Both the position numbers and the translations under genes were made by a program. This document shows, piece by piece, positions 1 to 9,319 of a stretch of DNA of 64,000 nt; the stretch's first letter is position 1; the number at the start of each line of letters is the position of its first letter. Source of the stretch: Parasponia andersonii (lineage: Eukaryota > Streptophyta > Magnoliopsida > Rosales > Cannabaceae). The DNA lies in NCBI GenBank assembly GCA_002914805.1, contig JXTB01000016.1, forward strand, positions 1,738,366-1,802,365, written 5' to 3'. The notes under the pieces are model-generated. The model did no database searches, had not been told where the DNA came from, and saw only the letters and a program-made list of their open reading frames with translations.

Positions 1-1
1 C

Positions 2-643
2 CCTATCCGTCAAATTTTGGGCAAGCCAGACTTGTCGGGACGACTGACCAAATGGGCCATCGAGCTGGGAATATACGATATCGAGTATCGACCTCAAGCG
101 GCGAAGAAAGGGCAGGTCATGGTGGATTTTCTGGTGGAAATTGAATCATTCGGCGAGCAGCATGACCCGCGTCAAATGTCTCAACTCCGCCCCCCTTCAG
201 CCTGGATGCTCCACACCGACGGATCCACAAATGCCTCAGGGTCAGGTATTGGGATAGTCTTGCAGACCCAGACGGGTCTCAGAATTGAGAAGGCGTTGAG
301 GCTCGGTTTCCAGGCGACTAACAATGAGGCAGAGTACGAGGCACTGCTGCAAGGCATTGAGCTGGCACTGCACTTTGGAGTGGAGGACATTGCAGTAAAG
401 ATCGACTCGCAGTTGATCGCGGGTCAGGTCAGGGGAGACTTCGAAGTAAAAGAACCGAGGTTACACAGGTACTTCTCCAAGGTAATGGGGGCAAAAGCTC
501 GCTTTGGCAATTTCAATATCGAACCAATCCCTAGGGAAATGAACCAGAGGGCCGACGAGTTAGCTAAGAGTACGTCAACCGGGGGCACAACTAGAAGCAT
601 AGAAGTTCTCTTAGAAGGCAGGAGCATGGAGGACCCCCCGTAG
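2..643 (+). pseudogene. Tat pol fragment: RNase H and archaeal-type RNase H
   Basis: Open from the window edge in frame 2. The first 45 or so residues (SGRLTKWAIELGIYDIEYRP) are the C-terminal end of the retroviral-type RNase H. After a linker comes a second RNase H starting WMLHTDGSTNASGSGIGIVL, with the acidic residues expected of the family: D in HTDGS, E in NNEAEYEALLQG, D in KIDSQL and D in NQRADELAK. In Tat elements this extra domain helps degrade the RNA template during reverse transcription. The frame ends at a TAG at 641-643, but the same frame continues into the integrase beyond two or three more stops, so this is a broken polyprotein, not a separate gene. Confidence 0.85.
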
Positions 644-1914
644 ACCCCTACACACCATGTATTCGCAACCGGAGCTACTGACTAAGGGTGGATGAAACCT
701 ATCACACAGTATTTGACGTCGGGGAACCTGCCCGCAAACCCCCGAGAAGCAAGGTCAGTCAGATTAAAAGCTGTCAGGTACTCGATGGTGGGTGAATAGT
801 TATACAGAAGATCGACAATGGGACCGATGTTGCGGTGCATAGGTCCTGTCGAAGCGCAAAAGCTAATGGAGGAAATCAACGAGGGAGTATGCGGCAACTA
901 CTCTGGCGGATGCAGCCTCGCTCACAAGGCTCTAACGGCTGGATACTTCTGGTCGTGCATGATGACAGAGGCGGTCCGATTCGTCAAGAAGTGCGATAAG
1001 TGCCAGAGGTTCACCCCAATGAAATGCCAGCCCGCGGAAGTACTTCATTCGAACATAACCCCCTGGCCATTTGCCAAATAGGGTCTTGACATCGTCGGAG
1101 AGCTCCCCAGAAGTCCAGGGGGAAGGAGGTATGTCCTGTTGGCCACGGATTACTTCACCAAATAGGTAGAAGCTGAAGCCTATGCGACCGTTAGTAAGAC
1201 AGATACGATTAACTTCATCTGGAAGAACTTAATCTGTCGGTTCGGGATCCTGAAAGAGATACACGCCGACAATGGCACACAGTTCCAAAATGCTAAGGTC
1301 AAGGAGCTGTGCGAGCTATATGATATAAGACTCAGTTTCTCTTCCATGGACTACCCTCAGGGGAACGGTAAAGCGGAGGCAACGAATAAAGCCATATTCA
1401 GTAACATCAAAAAGAACCTGCAGGAGGCTAAAGGCAAGTGGTTAGAAGAGCTGCCGGCCGTCGTATGGGCTCATCGAACCACAGAGCGGAGGTCAACTGG
1501 AAGAACGCCATTCGCCATGGTCTACGGGTCAGAGGCCGTGATCCCGACCGAGGTCGGCCTCCCGACTCTCCGCTCCGAAGTGGTAAAAGATGCCCCCTTA
1601 AACGAACTTCAGCTAAGCCGCAACACAGACCTCCGAGGGAAATGAGAGACATAGCCCTGGTCCACCTGTCTTCGTACCACCAGTAGGCTAGATCCTACTA
1701 CGCAAAAAAGGTTATTGGCCGACGATTTAATGCCGGGGATTGGGTCTTGAAAGTTAGAACAGGAAATTCCTCGAAACTGGACTCCAATTCGATCGGACCC
1801 TATGAGGTGATCAAAGTACTCGACAGTGGTGCGTATATCCTGAAAGAGCTCAAGACTAGGAAAAACCTGCCGAACACATGGAACGCTCAGCACTTGAAAA
1901 AGTATTACGTGTAA
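644..1914 (+). pseudogene. Tat pol fragment: integrase
   Basis: The frame of the RNase H continues with stops. The zinc-binding H2C2 part ends in CDKCQRF near 995-1010. The catalytic core has D in GLDIVGELPR (about 1083), D in HADNGTQF (about 1265) and E in NGKAEATNK (about 1365), so the DDE triad is still readable. TAG stops at 1079-1081 and 1163-1165 both replace the tryptophans expected in FAKWG and FTKWVEAE, each by one G-to-A change. A frameshift lies between about 1610 and 1640. The C-terminal segment (RRFNAGDWVLKV, then WNAQHLKKYYV) ends at a TAA at 1912-1914. The protein would insert the element cDNA but cannot be made intact from this copy. Confidence 0.85.
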
Positions 1915-1935
1915 GACACATGCATATGATGTAAG

Positions 1936-2610
1936 ACTATGTGAATTCTTATATTGATGAGAAGCTTAAATCCAAAACAGGTCAAGTTCCCTTTTTGCTG
2001 TATGGATTCATCTTTTGGATAGCTATGGAAAAAGGGGTCTGCCCACAGTGGCAGACCCCACGCACTATTCACGCGTGAGAACCATGTTAATGCTTATATT
2101 ATTAGAAGTCTTAATTCCGAAACAGGTCAGGTCTTCTGCCACACGAAAAAGGGACTGTTCACAGTGGCAGACCCAACGTTTTATTTGCACAAGCAAAATG
2201 GGCATACCAGGCTGCCACGGGAAAGGGTCTGCCCACAGTGGCAGAATCCAACGTTTTATTTTGCGCAGGCAAAAAATCATACCGAATTATCACGGAAAAG
2301 GGTCTGTCACAATTGCAGACCATACGCACTACTCGCACAATAAATGATCGTACTATAGGAGTGACGTCGCTCGTCGACGACCCGAGAAAACGTACAAAGA
2401 GGAAACTACTGTGCAACAAGAACTTGCCAGCAGACCTCAAAAACGCTCATACTATGGGAGTGACGTCGCTTGTCGACGACCCGAGAAAACGTACGAAGAG
2501 GAAACTGCTGTGTGATAAAAACTTGCCAGTGGACCTCCAAAACGATCGTACCCTGGGAATCAAATCGTGTAATAAATCGCTTGCCGATGACCCGAAAATA
2601 ACGACCTGAC
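1936..2610 (+). repeat. Two tandem-repeat families in the Tat 3' spacer
   Basis: Family A carries the core GTCTGCCCACAGTGGCAGAC; copies start near 2028, 2144, 2219 and 2294 (spacing 116, 75, 75). A longer unit containing AAACAGGTCA also appears at about 1942 and 2088. Family B has a unit of 98-99 bp beginning GGAGTGACGTCGCT, at 2358 and 2457, with a diverged partial third at about 2555. Each family A core contains a short inverted repeat (GTCTGCC/GGCAGAC). Tandem repeats in the 3' untranslated spacer are known from Tat elements and can seed satellite DNA. Short ORFs in this stretch are by-products of the repeats. Confidence 0.85.
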
Positions 2611-2710
2611 ACTTACTCTGCAGGAAAACTGAGGGAACTTGGAAGTACTCGTTATTCACCCAAGGGGAGCACCACGCCCCTCCAATGGCATATAGCCTAG
2701 CGTGAGAGTC

Positions 2711-3136
2711 CTATTGTTTGTCAGACCCCGGCAAGCCCCAAAAGATGTGGCCTCCTGGCAGCGGTTGGAGGTAAAAGGTGGGATGGGAACTCTTTTTAGG
2801 GATGAGGGTGAGCTTGTAAGCATAAAAGACCACCTCCAGGTCAATATGCAAATTATAAAGTACCAACAGGGCAGAAAGCCCCATCAGAATCATGATCCCG
2901 TTTGCGTTCAACTGCATCGGGTGTATCCCCGTCAAAGAGAAAAATTGGTAGACTAGGGGAGGAAGGGGGAATCGCAGCCAGTCCAGATGCTTTCTGCCCA
3001 GAATGATGGAACCTTCGGGGGCACAAGAGCGAAGATACCAGTTCACAGAGCCTTCGACCCTTTGCAGCATCACTCTACGAGGAAGGTAGAGTTGTCTCCT
3101 TAGAGAATCCAGCTCTGAATTCACGACGGGGCACAA
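2711..3136 (-). CDS. Antisense ORF in Tat spacer, gypsy-type transposon domain
   Basis: An uninterrupted 141-residue frame runs against the direction of the host retrotransposon. The middle part (HLDWLRFPLPPLVYQFFSLT, then GIHPMQLNANGIMILMGLSA) resembles the plant 'putative gypsy type transposon' domain (Pfam Transposase_28 type): a conserved W/F-R-x-P-L-x-P-L stretch, then a short segment on LNPN-like residues followed by a hydrophobic helix. Tat relatives such as Grande are known to carry an extra antisense gene at this place. No function is known. The ORF has no internal stop although pol next to it has several. The true start and end are uncertain; the frame may be the surviving part of a longer gene. 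Confidence 0.55.
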   Translation of the reverse strand: MCPVVNSELDSLRRQLYLPRRVMLQRVEGSVNWYLRSCAPEGSIILGRKHLDWLRFPLPPLVYQFFSLTGIHPMQLNANGIMILMGLSALLVLYNLHIDLEVVFYAYKLTLIPKKSSHPTFYLQPLPGGHIFWGLPGSDKQ

Positions 3137-3483
3137 TTCCTAGTTTTGACTCGAAACCATTGTTCGAGATGCAATCGGAAGAATAAAAGTCTCTGGAATG
3201 GGAGAAATCAGAAACCCTAGAATTTTATGAGACTAGAATGAGTGAAGATTTTAGTAAAGAGGCAAATGAGCATAGTTGCGGCTTTTATAGAGAGGGAGCC
3301 GAAGAGTTTTTCCAGAAAGGGGGAGAACAAAGGAGTCTGAACAGTCGGAACTTCAAAATTCAAATAGATTTTGTGACATGAGATGGCGTGCCTCCACGTC
3401 GACAGGGAGGGAGCCACGTGCACCCTCCAGATTGGAGGAATGGATAAACGATTTCCCCACTTGACGGGCACTAATCCGTCAAG

Positions 3484-3501
3484 TAGGGAAATGGGGGCAA
3501 T
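3484..3501 (+). other. Polypurine tract of the Tat element
   Basis: The purine-rich stretch GTAGGGAAATGGGGGCAA lies directly before the TG that opens the 3' LTR. Such a tract primes plus-strand DNA synthesis in LTR retrotransposons. The exact LTR start could be 3502, 3504 or 3506 because TG repeats. Confidence 0.65.
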
Positions 3502-4296
3502 TGTGTGACCCGTCCCCAAATCATGCACCACGTGGACGATTAAGTGGCAGAACAGGCCACCAACGGGGCCCCCAGTCCAACAAGTGTCAAGAATGATTAG
3601 CTAAAGGCCACACGGGTCACATGTGATATCATAATCAGCCGTTGGGCCGTCCGGGATTAGGGCCGGGCCCATCGCTGACCCTGAGCAAGCCCGGCCAAGG
3701 GTCTTCCACCAAAATACGATGGAAAGCAATTCGCAACTCCAGACCCAGACAGAGCATTTAATGCGGCCCTGGATAGGCGTACGTAGGGGAGGGGGCCAAG
3801 CCGTCCTGACGAAACGGCGATTTGATCAAATCTCACCCCTGACAGATTCAAGCCATAGGAGGCGGCAGAAACTAGGCTACAGCGATACAGAGGTGATCAC
3901 AGTAATCTCGGCCCGTGATCCCTGAGAAGCATTCTGGGGAAAAAGGTACTCAGTCCTGAGATTGAGACCCGAGTGGTTCACAATCTCAGGACTACATATA
4001 TATGAGCCATGCGTTTTCTAGAGAGGCATGTACGCTTAAAAAAAAAAAAGAAGTATATAAAAAAGTTTATAAGTAAGAAACAAACATATACTCATATAGA
4101 ATTCATTCCTTGCTACCCAAAATCAAATACTAAACACTGATTTAAGCATCGGAGAGTCTTTGCAGGTGGCCACCTCTGCCTCTCCGACCTTGTCTGAAAT
4201 TCAGAGTACTTTGGGAAAGCGAAGACACGTGGATAGTTGAAGAACTCAGCGTCAGCGATTCAGAGACACGTGGACGATCGGTGAGAAACCGCTCCA
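3502..4296 (+). repeat. 3' LTR of the Tat element
   Basis: About 795 bp, from TGTGTGACCC to GCTCCA. It is recognised because the same sequence, reversed and diverged, forms the solo LTR at 6439-7266; similarity begins and stops at matching points in both. It contains a 13-bp perfect hairpin, a TATA-like ACATATATATGAG just after it, and three CACGTG G-box motifs (3529-3534, 4226-4231, 4267-4272). The segment after the TATA box probably holds the transcription start, R and U5. Confidence 0.8.
3952..4006 (+). promoter_or_regulatory. LTR hairpin and TATA box
   Basis: AGTCCTGAGATTG at 3952-3964 pairs perfectly with CAATCTCAGGACT at 3981-3993 around a 16-nt loop. A TATA-like ACATATATATGAG follows within a few bases. 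The same 13-bp stem is kept without a mismatch in the inverted copy (6743-6755 and 6772-6784). Its place directly upstream of the presumed core promoter suggests a protein-binding palindrome or an RNA structure; which one is inference. Confidence 0.6.
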
Positions 4297-4565
4297 TATT
4301 ATACATATGAGTTAGTCTTTATAGTGTCTCACATGCAGCGTATTGGTGGTGCCCTGGCCAAAGAGAGAGGCACATTTTTCCGTGTCGACACTCTCCGAAA
4401 AAGATGTTTCTTCCTTCTTAAAATCTGTTTTGCCTCCTTTTTTTTAGTCAGACATTATATCAATATATACGTATGTAAAAGAAAAGAAAAAAAGTCACTG
4501 ATCATAATATGCTCGACGAAATTCCTCCCTGAACTAAAATTCAACTAAAATGAGTTACAAATATT

Positions 4566-5021
4566 TCAGAGTTCAATTCTTCGGTTGCTTCGGTCCACCG
4601 AAGAAATATCCAGCATTGGGACTTTACAACATTGTCCCTGAAACCCGTAAATACCTATACTACCCCTGCAACTGGAGCGAGAGAGTGCCGCGCTGGCCTT
4701 GATGGCGAGGGTACAAAGGTCCGGCAGAGATAGCGGTGCTCGGGAGTGAGAGAGCGGGAGGAGGAAGTAGATTTGGCCCAGCTGGAGGTAGTCGTCAGGG
4801 CCCAGCTGGGGCGGGTGGTCCCCAACGAACATGGACTCTGAGCTGCAGAGGAAGCAGTTTGGGGTTCGGGACAAGAGTTGGGCCGCCTTCAATGGCTGCT
4901 TCAGCTCCTCTAGCCTTCCGTCCAAGTGGATTATCTGAGCTGTAACTGGCCTCATCAGCCTCATTCTTCCGGCCTTGTAATTTGTTGTGCATAGGATTTG
5001 GGAAGAGGCACAAATTCCCAT
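4566..5021 (-). CDS. DUF4228 (PADRE) domain protein 1
   Basis: A single-exon gene of 151 residues. It has the layout of the plant PADRE/DUF4228 family: N-terminal MGICASSQ, then AQIIHLDGRLEELKQPLKAA, the conserved NCFLCSSESMFVG, LGPDDYLQLGQIYFLLPLSH and LPDLCTLAIKASAAL. The C-terminal end is diverged and low in order. Gly2 with Cys4 suggests N-myristoylation and palmitoylation, so membrane attachment is likely (inference). Members respond to pathogen, cold, salt and other stress; the biochemical role is unknown. The start is the ATG before the family-typical MGxC end. A (CT)n tract and a TATA box lie upstream on the same strand. A paralogue sits at 25796-26368 in the same orientation. The frame is intact, so probably functional. 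Confidence 0.88.
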   Translation of the reverse strand: MGICASSQILCTTNYKAGRMRLMRPVTAQIIHLDGRLEELKQPLKAAQLLSRTPNCFLCSSESMFVGDHPPQLGPDDYLQLGQIYFLLPLSHSRAPLSLPDLCTLAIKASAALSRSSCRGSIGIYGFQGQCCKVPMLDISSVDRSNRRIEL

Positions 5022-5035
5022 GTGTCTAAGTTTTT

Positions 5036-5073
<38 letters not shown>
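5036..5073. repeat. (GA)n microsatellite in PADRE 1 leader
   Basis: About 17 uninterrupted AG units, located 15-50 bases upstream of the ATG. On the gene strand it reads (CT)n, a frequent feature of plant 5' untranslated regions and core promoters. The + strand ORF that runs through it is an artefact of the repeat. Confidence 0.9.
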
Positions 5074-5077
<4 letters not shown>

Positions 5078-5137
5078 TGAATATATTGTTGTTCGTTTGC
5101 GTGTTATTGGTGATGTGGTCGGGGAAGAGAAAGATTG

Positions 5138-5147
5138 CTATTTATAG
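5138..5147 (-). promoter_or_regulatory. TATA box of PADRE gene 1
   Basis: The minus strand reads CTATAAATAG, a near-perfect plant TATA box, about 117 bp before the ATG of the PADRE gene, with the CT-rich leader in between. No other TATA-like site is as good in this interval. Confidence 0.65.
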
Positions 5148-6069
5148 AGCAGAAAAAGAAAGATTAATAAAAGTGGCTTTTCTTTCTTTTCCTTTTTTTC
5201 TTTTTGAAAAGAGAATAAAGAAAAAGATATTATTAGTAATATTAGTTAAACTGGTTTTTAGTTTAGACATGGTACTAGTTATATATATATTTTAGAAAAT
5301 AATTAAGACCATGCAGTCGTACAATTATTACTTAAAATGAAACTCTTTCTGGTCCAAAATATTGTTCTATTATTTGTTCTTCCATCAGAAAGAGTAGTTT
5401 AATAAGAGAGCACTCACTTTCAGATTTATCAATTGAATAGGGTTGAAAACACCCTTCGATTAATACTTTCTTGTTGTACCATTGTACGAGTTCACTAGTT
5501 CTCCTACAAGATTAAAATACTAAGAGAAATGTAAACATCAATAAGAGAAATGTAAACATCAATCTCCCAATTAAGTACGAATTAAGCGAATTAAAAACAC
5601 TGCTGACTTGTCTAACTTTCATTTCATTGATGCGTGATCCCAAGAAATAGGACACTTTAAATGCGTAGTGTGTGGAAAGCTAAATATAAACTTGACAAAT
5701 TTATAGCCAGGGTTTCTACTCCAATTATATGCTACTCAGTCTAATAATATTTTATTGTTTACTAATAAAAGCAAACTGGATCTACAAAAAAAAAAAAAAA
5801 AAAAAAAACAATAATAATTGAATCCATTAAAAATTAATTAGTTTATTTTTCAAAATGTGTAATTCAAGTCAAGCTCACGCATATATAAACGTTGGCAATT
5901 AACAATACATACGGAAAAAGTAAGAAAACGGAAAATAGGGGTTTATTTTCTACGGAGTTTCAAAGCAGATCGTGAATCGTCCTTACTAGGGTAACTTTAT
6001 CCTCAACCGCGTGAAGTGGCAGTGGCCACTTACCATACGACAAAGACGGTTACTTTCGTGGAAGCCTCG
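5148..6069. other. Intergenic region upstream of PADRE gene 1
   Basis: AT-rich and without coding potential. It contains an exact tandem duplication of a 21-bp unit (TAAGAGAAATGTAAACATCAA at 5521-5541 and 5542-5562) and a poly(A) run near 5786-5808. It includes the likely distal promoter of PADRE gene 1. I see no transposon ends here. Confidence 0.6.
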
Positions 6070-6370
6070 TTAATGTGGATTGGGATCAGCTGTCCCAACT
6101 GCTGCGCCAACCAGTTACAATTTGACAACTCAGCTAAACAAGTTAACAGATAGAACACTAGTAAGGTGACGTCGTTACCCTCTTCTCTCAACCTGCCTTA
6201 ATTCTCATTCTAAAAGGAGACTCAAAATTAGATCAGTCGAATACTGCAGTCTAGAAGCATATACGACGTTCCACACCATGGGTTGCTGGAATAGATGGAT
6301 CTGCTGCAAATCTCAATTGGGGAAATTGTTTTTCCTCCAAAACTGTATGGTGCTCATCTCCAGCGCCATT
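6070..6370 (+). repeat. Left arm of inverted duplication
   Basis: Matches the reverse complement of 7692-8001 over about 300 bp at roughly 80 percent by eye. Shared landmarks include the CCAACCAGTT motif, TTTGACAACTC, AAGGTGACG, and a block beginning at the ATG of 6278. From that ATG the left copy reads MGCWNRWICCKSQLGKL for 66 codons. It has one extra base relative to the right copy, so the two do not encode the same frame. I do not recognise the protein. The segment may be the leader and first exon of a duplicated gene, or transposon sequence. Confidence 0.65.
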
Positions 6371-6438
6371 TTCGGCTTTACAGATTCGGAATTGATGTTA
6401 ACTTGGTATATTTGGAATTGTGAACGGGCAATTCGGAG

Positions 6439-7266
6439 TGTTGGAGCAGTTTCTCGCCAGCTGTCCACGTGTTTCTGAACCACTGATGTTGTATCCTCCA
6501 ACTTTCCACGTGTCCTCGTTATCCCAAAGTGCTCTAAATTCCAGGCAGGGTCGGAAAGGCGGGGATGACCACCTGCAAAAACTTTCCGATACTTAAATCA
6601 GGGGTCTTTCTTTGATGCAGGGTAACAAAGATTTAGTTCTATATGAGTATATATTTATTTCTAGCTCGCAAGCTTTTTTTTATATACTTCTTTTTGTAAG
6701 TGTACATGCCCTCTCGGGAACGCATGGCTCATATATATATATAGTCCTGAGATTGTGAATCATGCGGGTCTCAATCTCAGGACTGAGTACCTTTCTCCTC
6801 AAAGTTTTTCCCAGAGATCACGGGACGAGATTACCGTGATCTCCTCTGTATCGCCGTAGCCTGGTTTCCGCTACCTCCTACGGCTTGAGTCTGTCAGGGA
6901 TGAGATTTGGACAAATCGCCCTTCTGTCAGGACGGCTTACCCCTTGCGCACGCCTACCCAAGATCGCATTAAATGCTCTGTCTGGGTCTGGAGTTGTGAG
7001 TTGCTTTCTATTGTATTCTGGTGGAAGACCTTTGGGGCTTCCGACCCCTCAACTGTCGAGGTAAGGGTCGGACTGGGCCGAGTCTGTCCAGGGTCTGTGA
7101 TGGGTTCGGCTCCAACCTCGGACGGCCCAATGGCCGATTATGATATCACGTGTAACCTACGTAGCCTTTAGCTAACCACTCTCGACACCTGTCGGACGGT
7201 AGGCCTTTTTTATGACTTGTTCACTACTTAATCGTACACGTGTCGTATAACTTAGGAACGGGTCCA
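6439..7266 (-). repeat. Solo LTR of the Tat family, inverted
   Basis: The reverse complement matches the 3' LTR at 3502-4296 along its length, including the 13-bp hairpin, the TATA region, the segment ending ACTTTGGGA and the terminal GAGAAAC-GCTCCA. It has no internal retrotransposon sequence on either side, so it is a solo LTR left after recombination between LTRs, or a truncated element. Four CACGTG motifs occur (6466-6471, 6507-6512, 7147-7152, 7237-7242). Flanking five-base sequences do not match, so no TSD is claimed. Confidence 0.8.
6743..6784 (-). promoter_or_regulatory. Conserved LTR hairpin, second copy
   Basis: The same perfect 13-bp stem as at 3952-3993, with a 16-nt loop that differs at three positions. 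It is followed, on the minus strand, by a (TA)n TATA-like tract at 6731-6742. Loop changes without stem changes are what selection for pairing or palindrome binding would leave. Confidence 0.55.
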
Positions 7267-7691
7267 TAAGGAAGATGCTTGGTCTCCCCGTTGATTTAAA
7301 AAGAAAAAAACAAATAATATGATTCACCATATAAGCAGCCACGGAGGTTTTCTTTTATATTCTGAGGTGGATCTTTGTCGTGTGGGGTCCTTTTTTTTTT
7401 TTTTTCCTTTTTCAAATAAGGTATTATAAGCTAATGTGCTAAATATGATACAATATCTATGGGTTTCAATGTTAAAACCCTTATCGTCAAAGATGGTTAT
7501 CGTATTTTAATAATAGTAGTGATGATGAATAATAGTATTATTAATAATAATGAAGATGGAATCAAGGCTTCCCGATTGGGTTTGAGCCAATGATTGATGT
7601 ATTGACTCGGAATCCCGGAGAAACTTTTTAGGGGGGAAAAAAAAACAGGTGGTGGATGAATTCTAGTTGAGAACAATTCTGTCAATTGGGT
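7267..7691. other. Spacer between solo LTR and right arm
   Basis: AT-rich with a T-run near 7392-7406 and a GAT/AAT-rich stretch at 7500-7560. The minus-strand frame that starts in the right arm (7802, MGARINGAAAKLIWANCF) stays open through here to 7497. I do not recognise its sequence, and its end is low-complexity isoleucine/leucine, so I do not call it a gene. Confidence 0.5.
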
Positions 7692-8001
7692 CGTCTTCTT
7701 CTTCGCCGGAGAGTTTTTGGAGATGAGCACCATAGAGTTTTTGATGGAAAAACAATTTGCCCAGATGAGCTTTGCAGCAGCTCCATTTATTCTGGCGCCC
7801 ATGGTATCGTTTCTGCTTCTGGACTCTAGTTTTCGACTGACCTAATTTTGATTCTCCTTTTGGGAATGAGAGTCGAAGGCTTAGAGAAGAAGGTAACGGC
7901 GTCACCTTACCAGAGTTATATCTGTTAAACTTGTTGCGCCGAGTTGTCAAATTTTAACTGGTTGGCACAGCAATTGGTACAGTTGATTCCAGTCCCGTTA
8001 A
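7692..8001 (-). repeat. Right arm of inverted duplication
   Basis: Reverse complement of 6070-6370. On the minus strand two overlapping frames cross it: one of 95 residues starting at 7950 (MTTRRNKFNRYNSGKV) and one starting at 7802 (MGARINGAAAKL). Neither is recognised. The pair of arms with the solo LTR between them forms a large potential hairpin. Confidence 0.65.
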
Positions 8002-8589
8002 TGTGTAAAAAGAGGTAAAATATATGAACTATACATTAGAGTTATTTAGTATAAAGTAGTTGTTTTGGCTTGGTCTTGGTCTTCTGTTCACTCTATGCCG
8101 TTTTTTTAAGTTTAAACTATATTCGTCTCTTTCACATTTTCTTTTGCCTTTTTTGGGACTCAACTGCCTGGAAGTTTGTTCTCTACCTTTATATATATAT
8201 ATATAAAACTCAATTATTTGCCGGCTTCCTTTATAATTCATATACATATATATTGCCTGTCATGTCATTTTTTTGGTTTGGAAAGTGATGGGCATTTTTT
8301 ATTGAAATTATCCTTTACCTTAATGATTAATTTCCCAGTTGTTTCAATATTGTTTGTATGCTTCTCAAACGCCAACTGCGGTTTATCATCCTAGCTAAAG
8401 TTGGCAAGTAGGCCGAAGTTAAATAATGGCAATAAATGATTGTCACAACCTTATTTTCTTTTGTTTTATTGTAAATACCTGCCTAGAAATATTTGAACCT
8501 CTTAATTATTAATTATGGTATAGGAGTTTGATATCCGTCCACCCCCCCAAAAAAAAAAAACTGTTTTACAACTTCAAGGGTTTAATGAC
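8002..8589. other. AT-rich intergenic stretch
   Basis: No gene or transposon end recognised. It includes a short (AT)n at about 8190-8206. Short ORFs here have no family resemblance. Confidence 0.5.
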
Positions 8590-8920
8590 AAACAAGGACG
8601 GAGCCAAAATTTTGTTTTAGTGGGGCATATAGTTAGAAAAAAATTGTGGCTCTTAATTTTAATTTTTATTATACAATTATTTTTTAAAGAAAAAATTTCA
8701 AAAATGCCATAGTAAATTAGTAAGCAGCAATAGTTATTTTTTAATGTGGCCTAATAACCTTATGACTGAAAAAAGTACTGGAATGACAAAACTAAAATTT
8801 TGAAGGGCATACTAATAATTTTTAAATTTTGGTAGGGGCACAATAATAATTTTTAAAATTTATATACATAAAATACAAACCACCAAAAATTCACGCCTCC
8901 ATTGGTCTCATAGTCGCTCT
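8590..8920 (+). repeat. Degenerate dispersed repeat (GGAGCC...GGGGC type)
   Basis: Begins near ACGGAGCCAAAATTTTG, then GTGGGGCATA, later GGTAGGGGCACAATAATAA and ends near CACGCCTCC. A similar string in opposite orientation (CGGAGCCATAACTTATTTG then GTGGGGCATAA) is found in 46760-46860. Two matching pieces suggest an old dispersed repeat family of unknown class. Confidence 0.35.
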
Positions 8921-9319
8921 GTACCTAATGACAAATACAATATTGGGATACTAACATAAAACGATATTGACATTTAACTTACTTTTAAACTCCTATAAAT
9001 TAAGATATGAGTTTGATCAACTCTTCTAAATTAATATTTTGACTTTTGAATTCTATAAATTAATATATTGATAATTAAAATTTTTGTAAATTAATACCTG
9101 ATATTTGAAATTCTTGTAAATTTGTATACGTGATGTCCAATTAAATGATTTTAATAGTAACAAGACATTATTACCCCTCATTAATTTAATAAAACTCATT
9201 AGACATTAATGACACTTCTTAAAATATTTTCCACCTAGTTTATTTAACTTTCCATTTAAAAAAAGAAAAGTTAAAAATTGAAATGAGGGGTAAAAATGGG
9301 TTATTAATTGCAATAATTA

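Larger units (their letters stand above)
1..4296 (+). mobile_element. Tat-lineage Ty3/gypsy LTR retrotransposon, 3' half
   Basis: The window opens inside the pol gene. Reading rightwards there is a conventional RNase H end, a second (archaeal-type) RNase H domain, a decayed integrase ending at 1914, about 1.6 kb of non-pol spacer with tandem repeats and an antisense ORF, a purine tract, and the 3' LTR. A second RNase H after the usual one, plus a long spacer before the 3' LTR, is the known hallmark of the Tat clade. The 5' LTR, gag, protease and reverse transcriptase lie outside the window. The element ends about 270 bp from the stop codon of a host PADRE gene. I see no TSD because the left end is missing. 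Confidence 0.85.

Noticed and set aside
4987-5295. Plus-strand ORF of 102 codons with a long RE repeat
   Set aside because: Generated by the (GA)n tract in the leader of PADRE gene 1.
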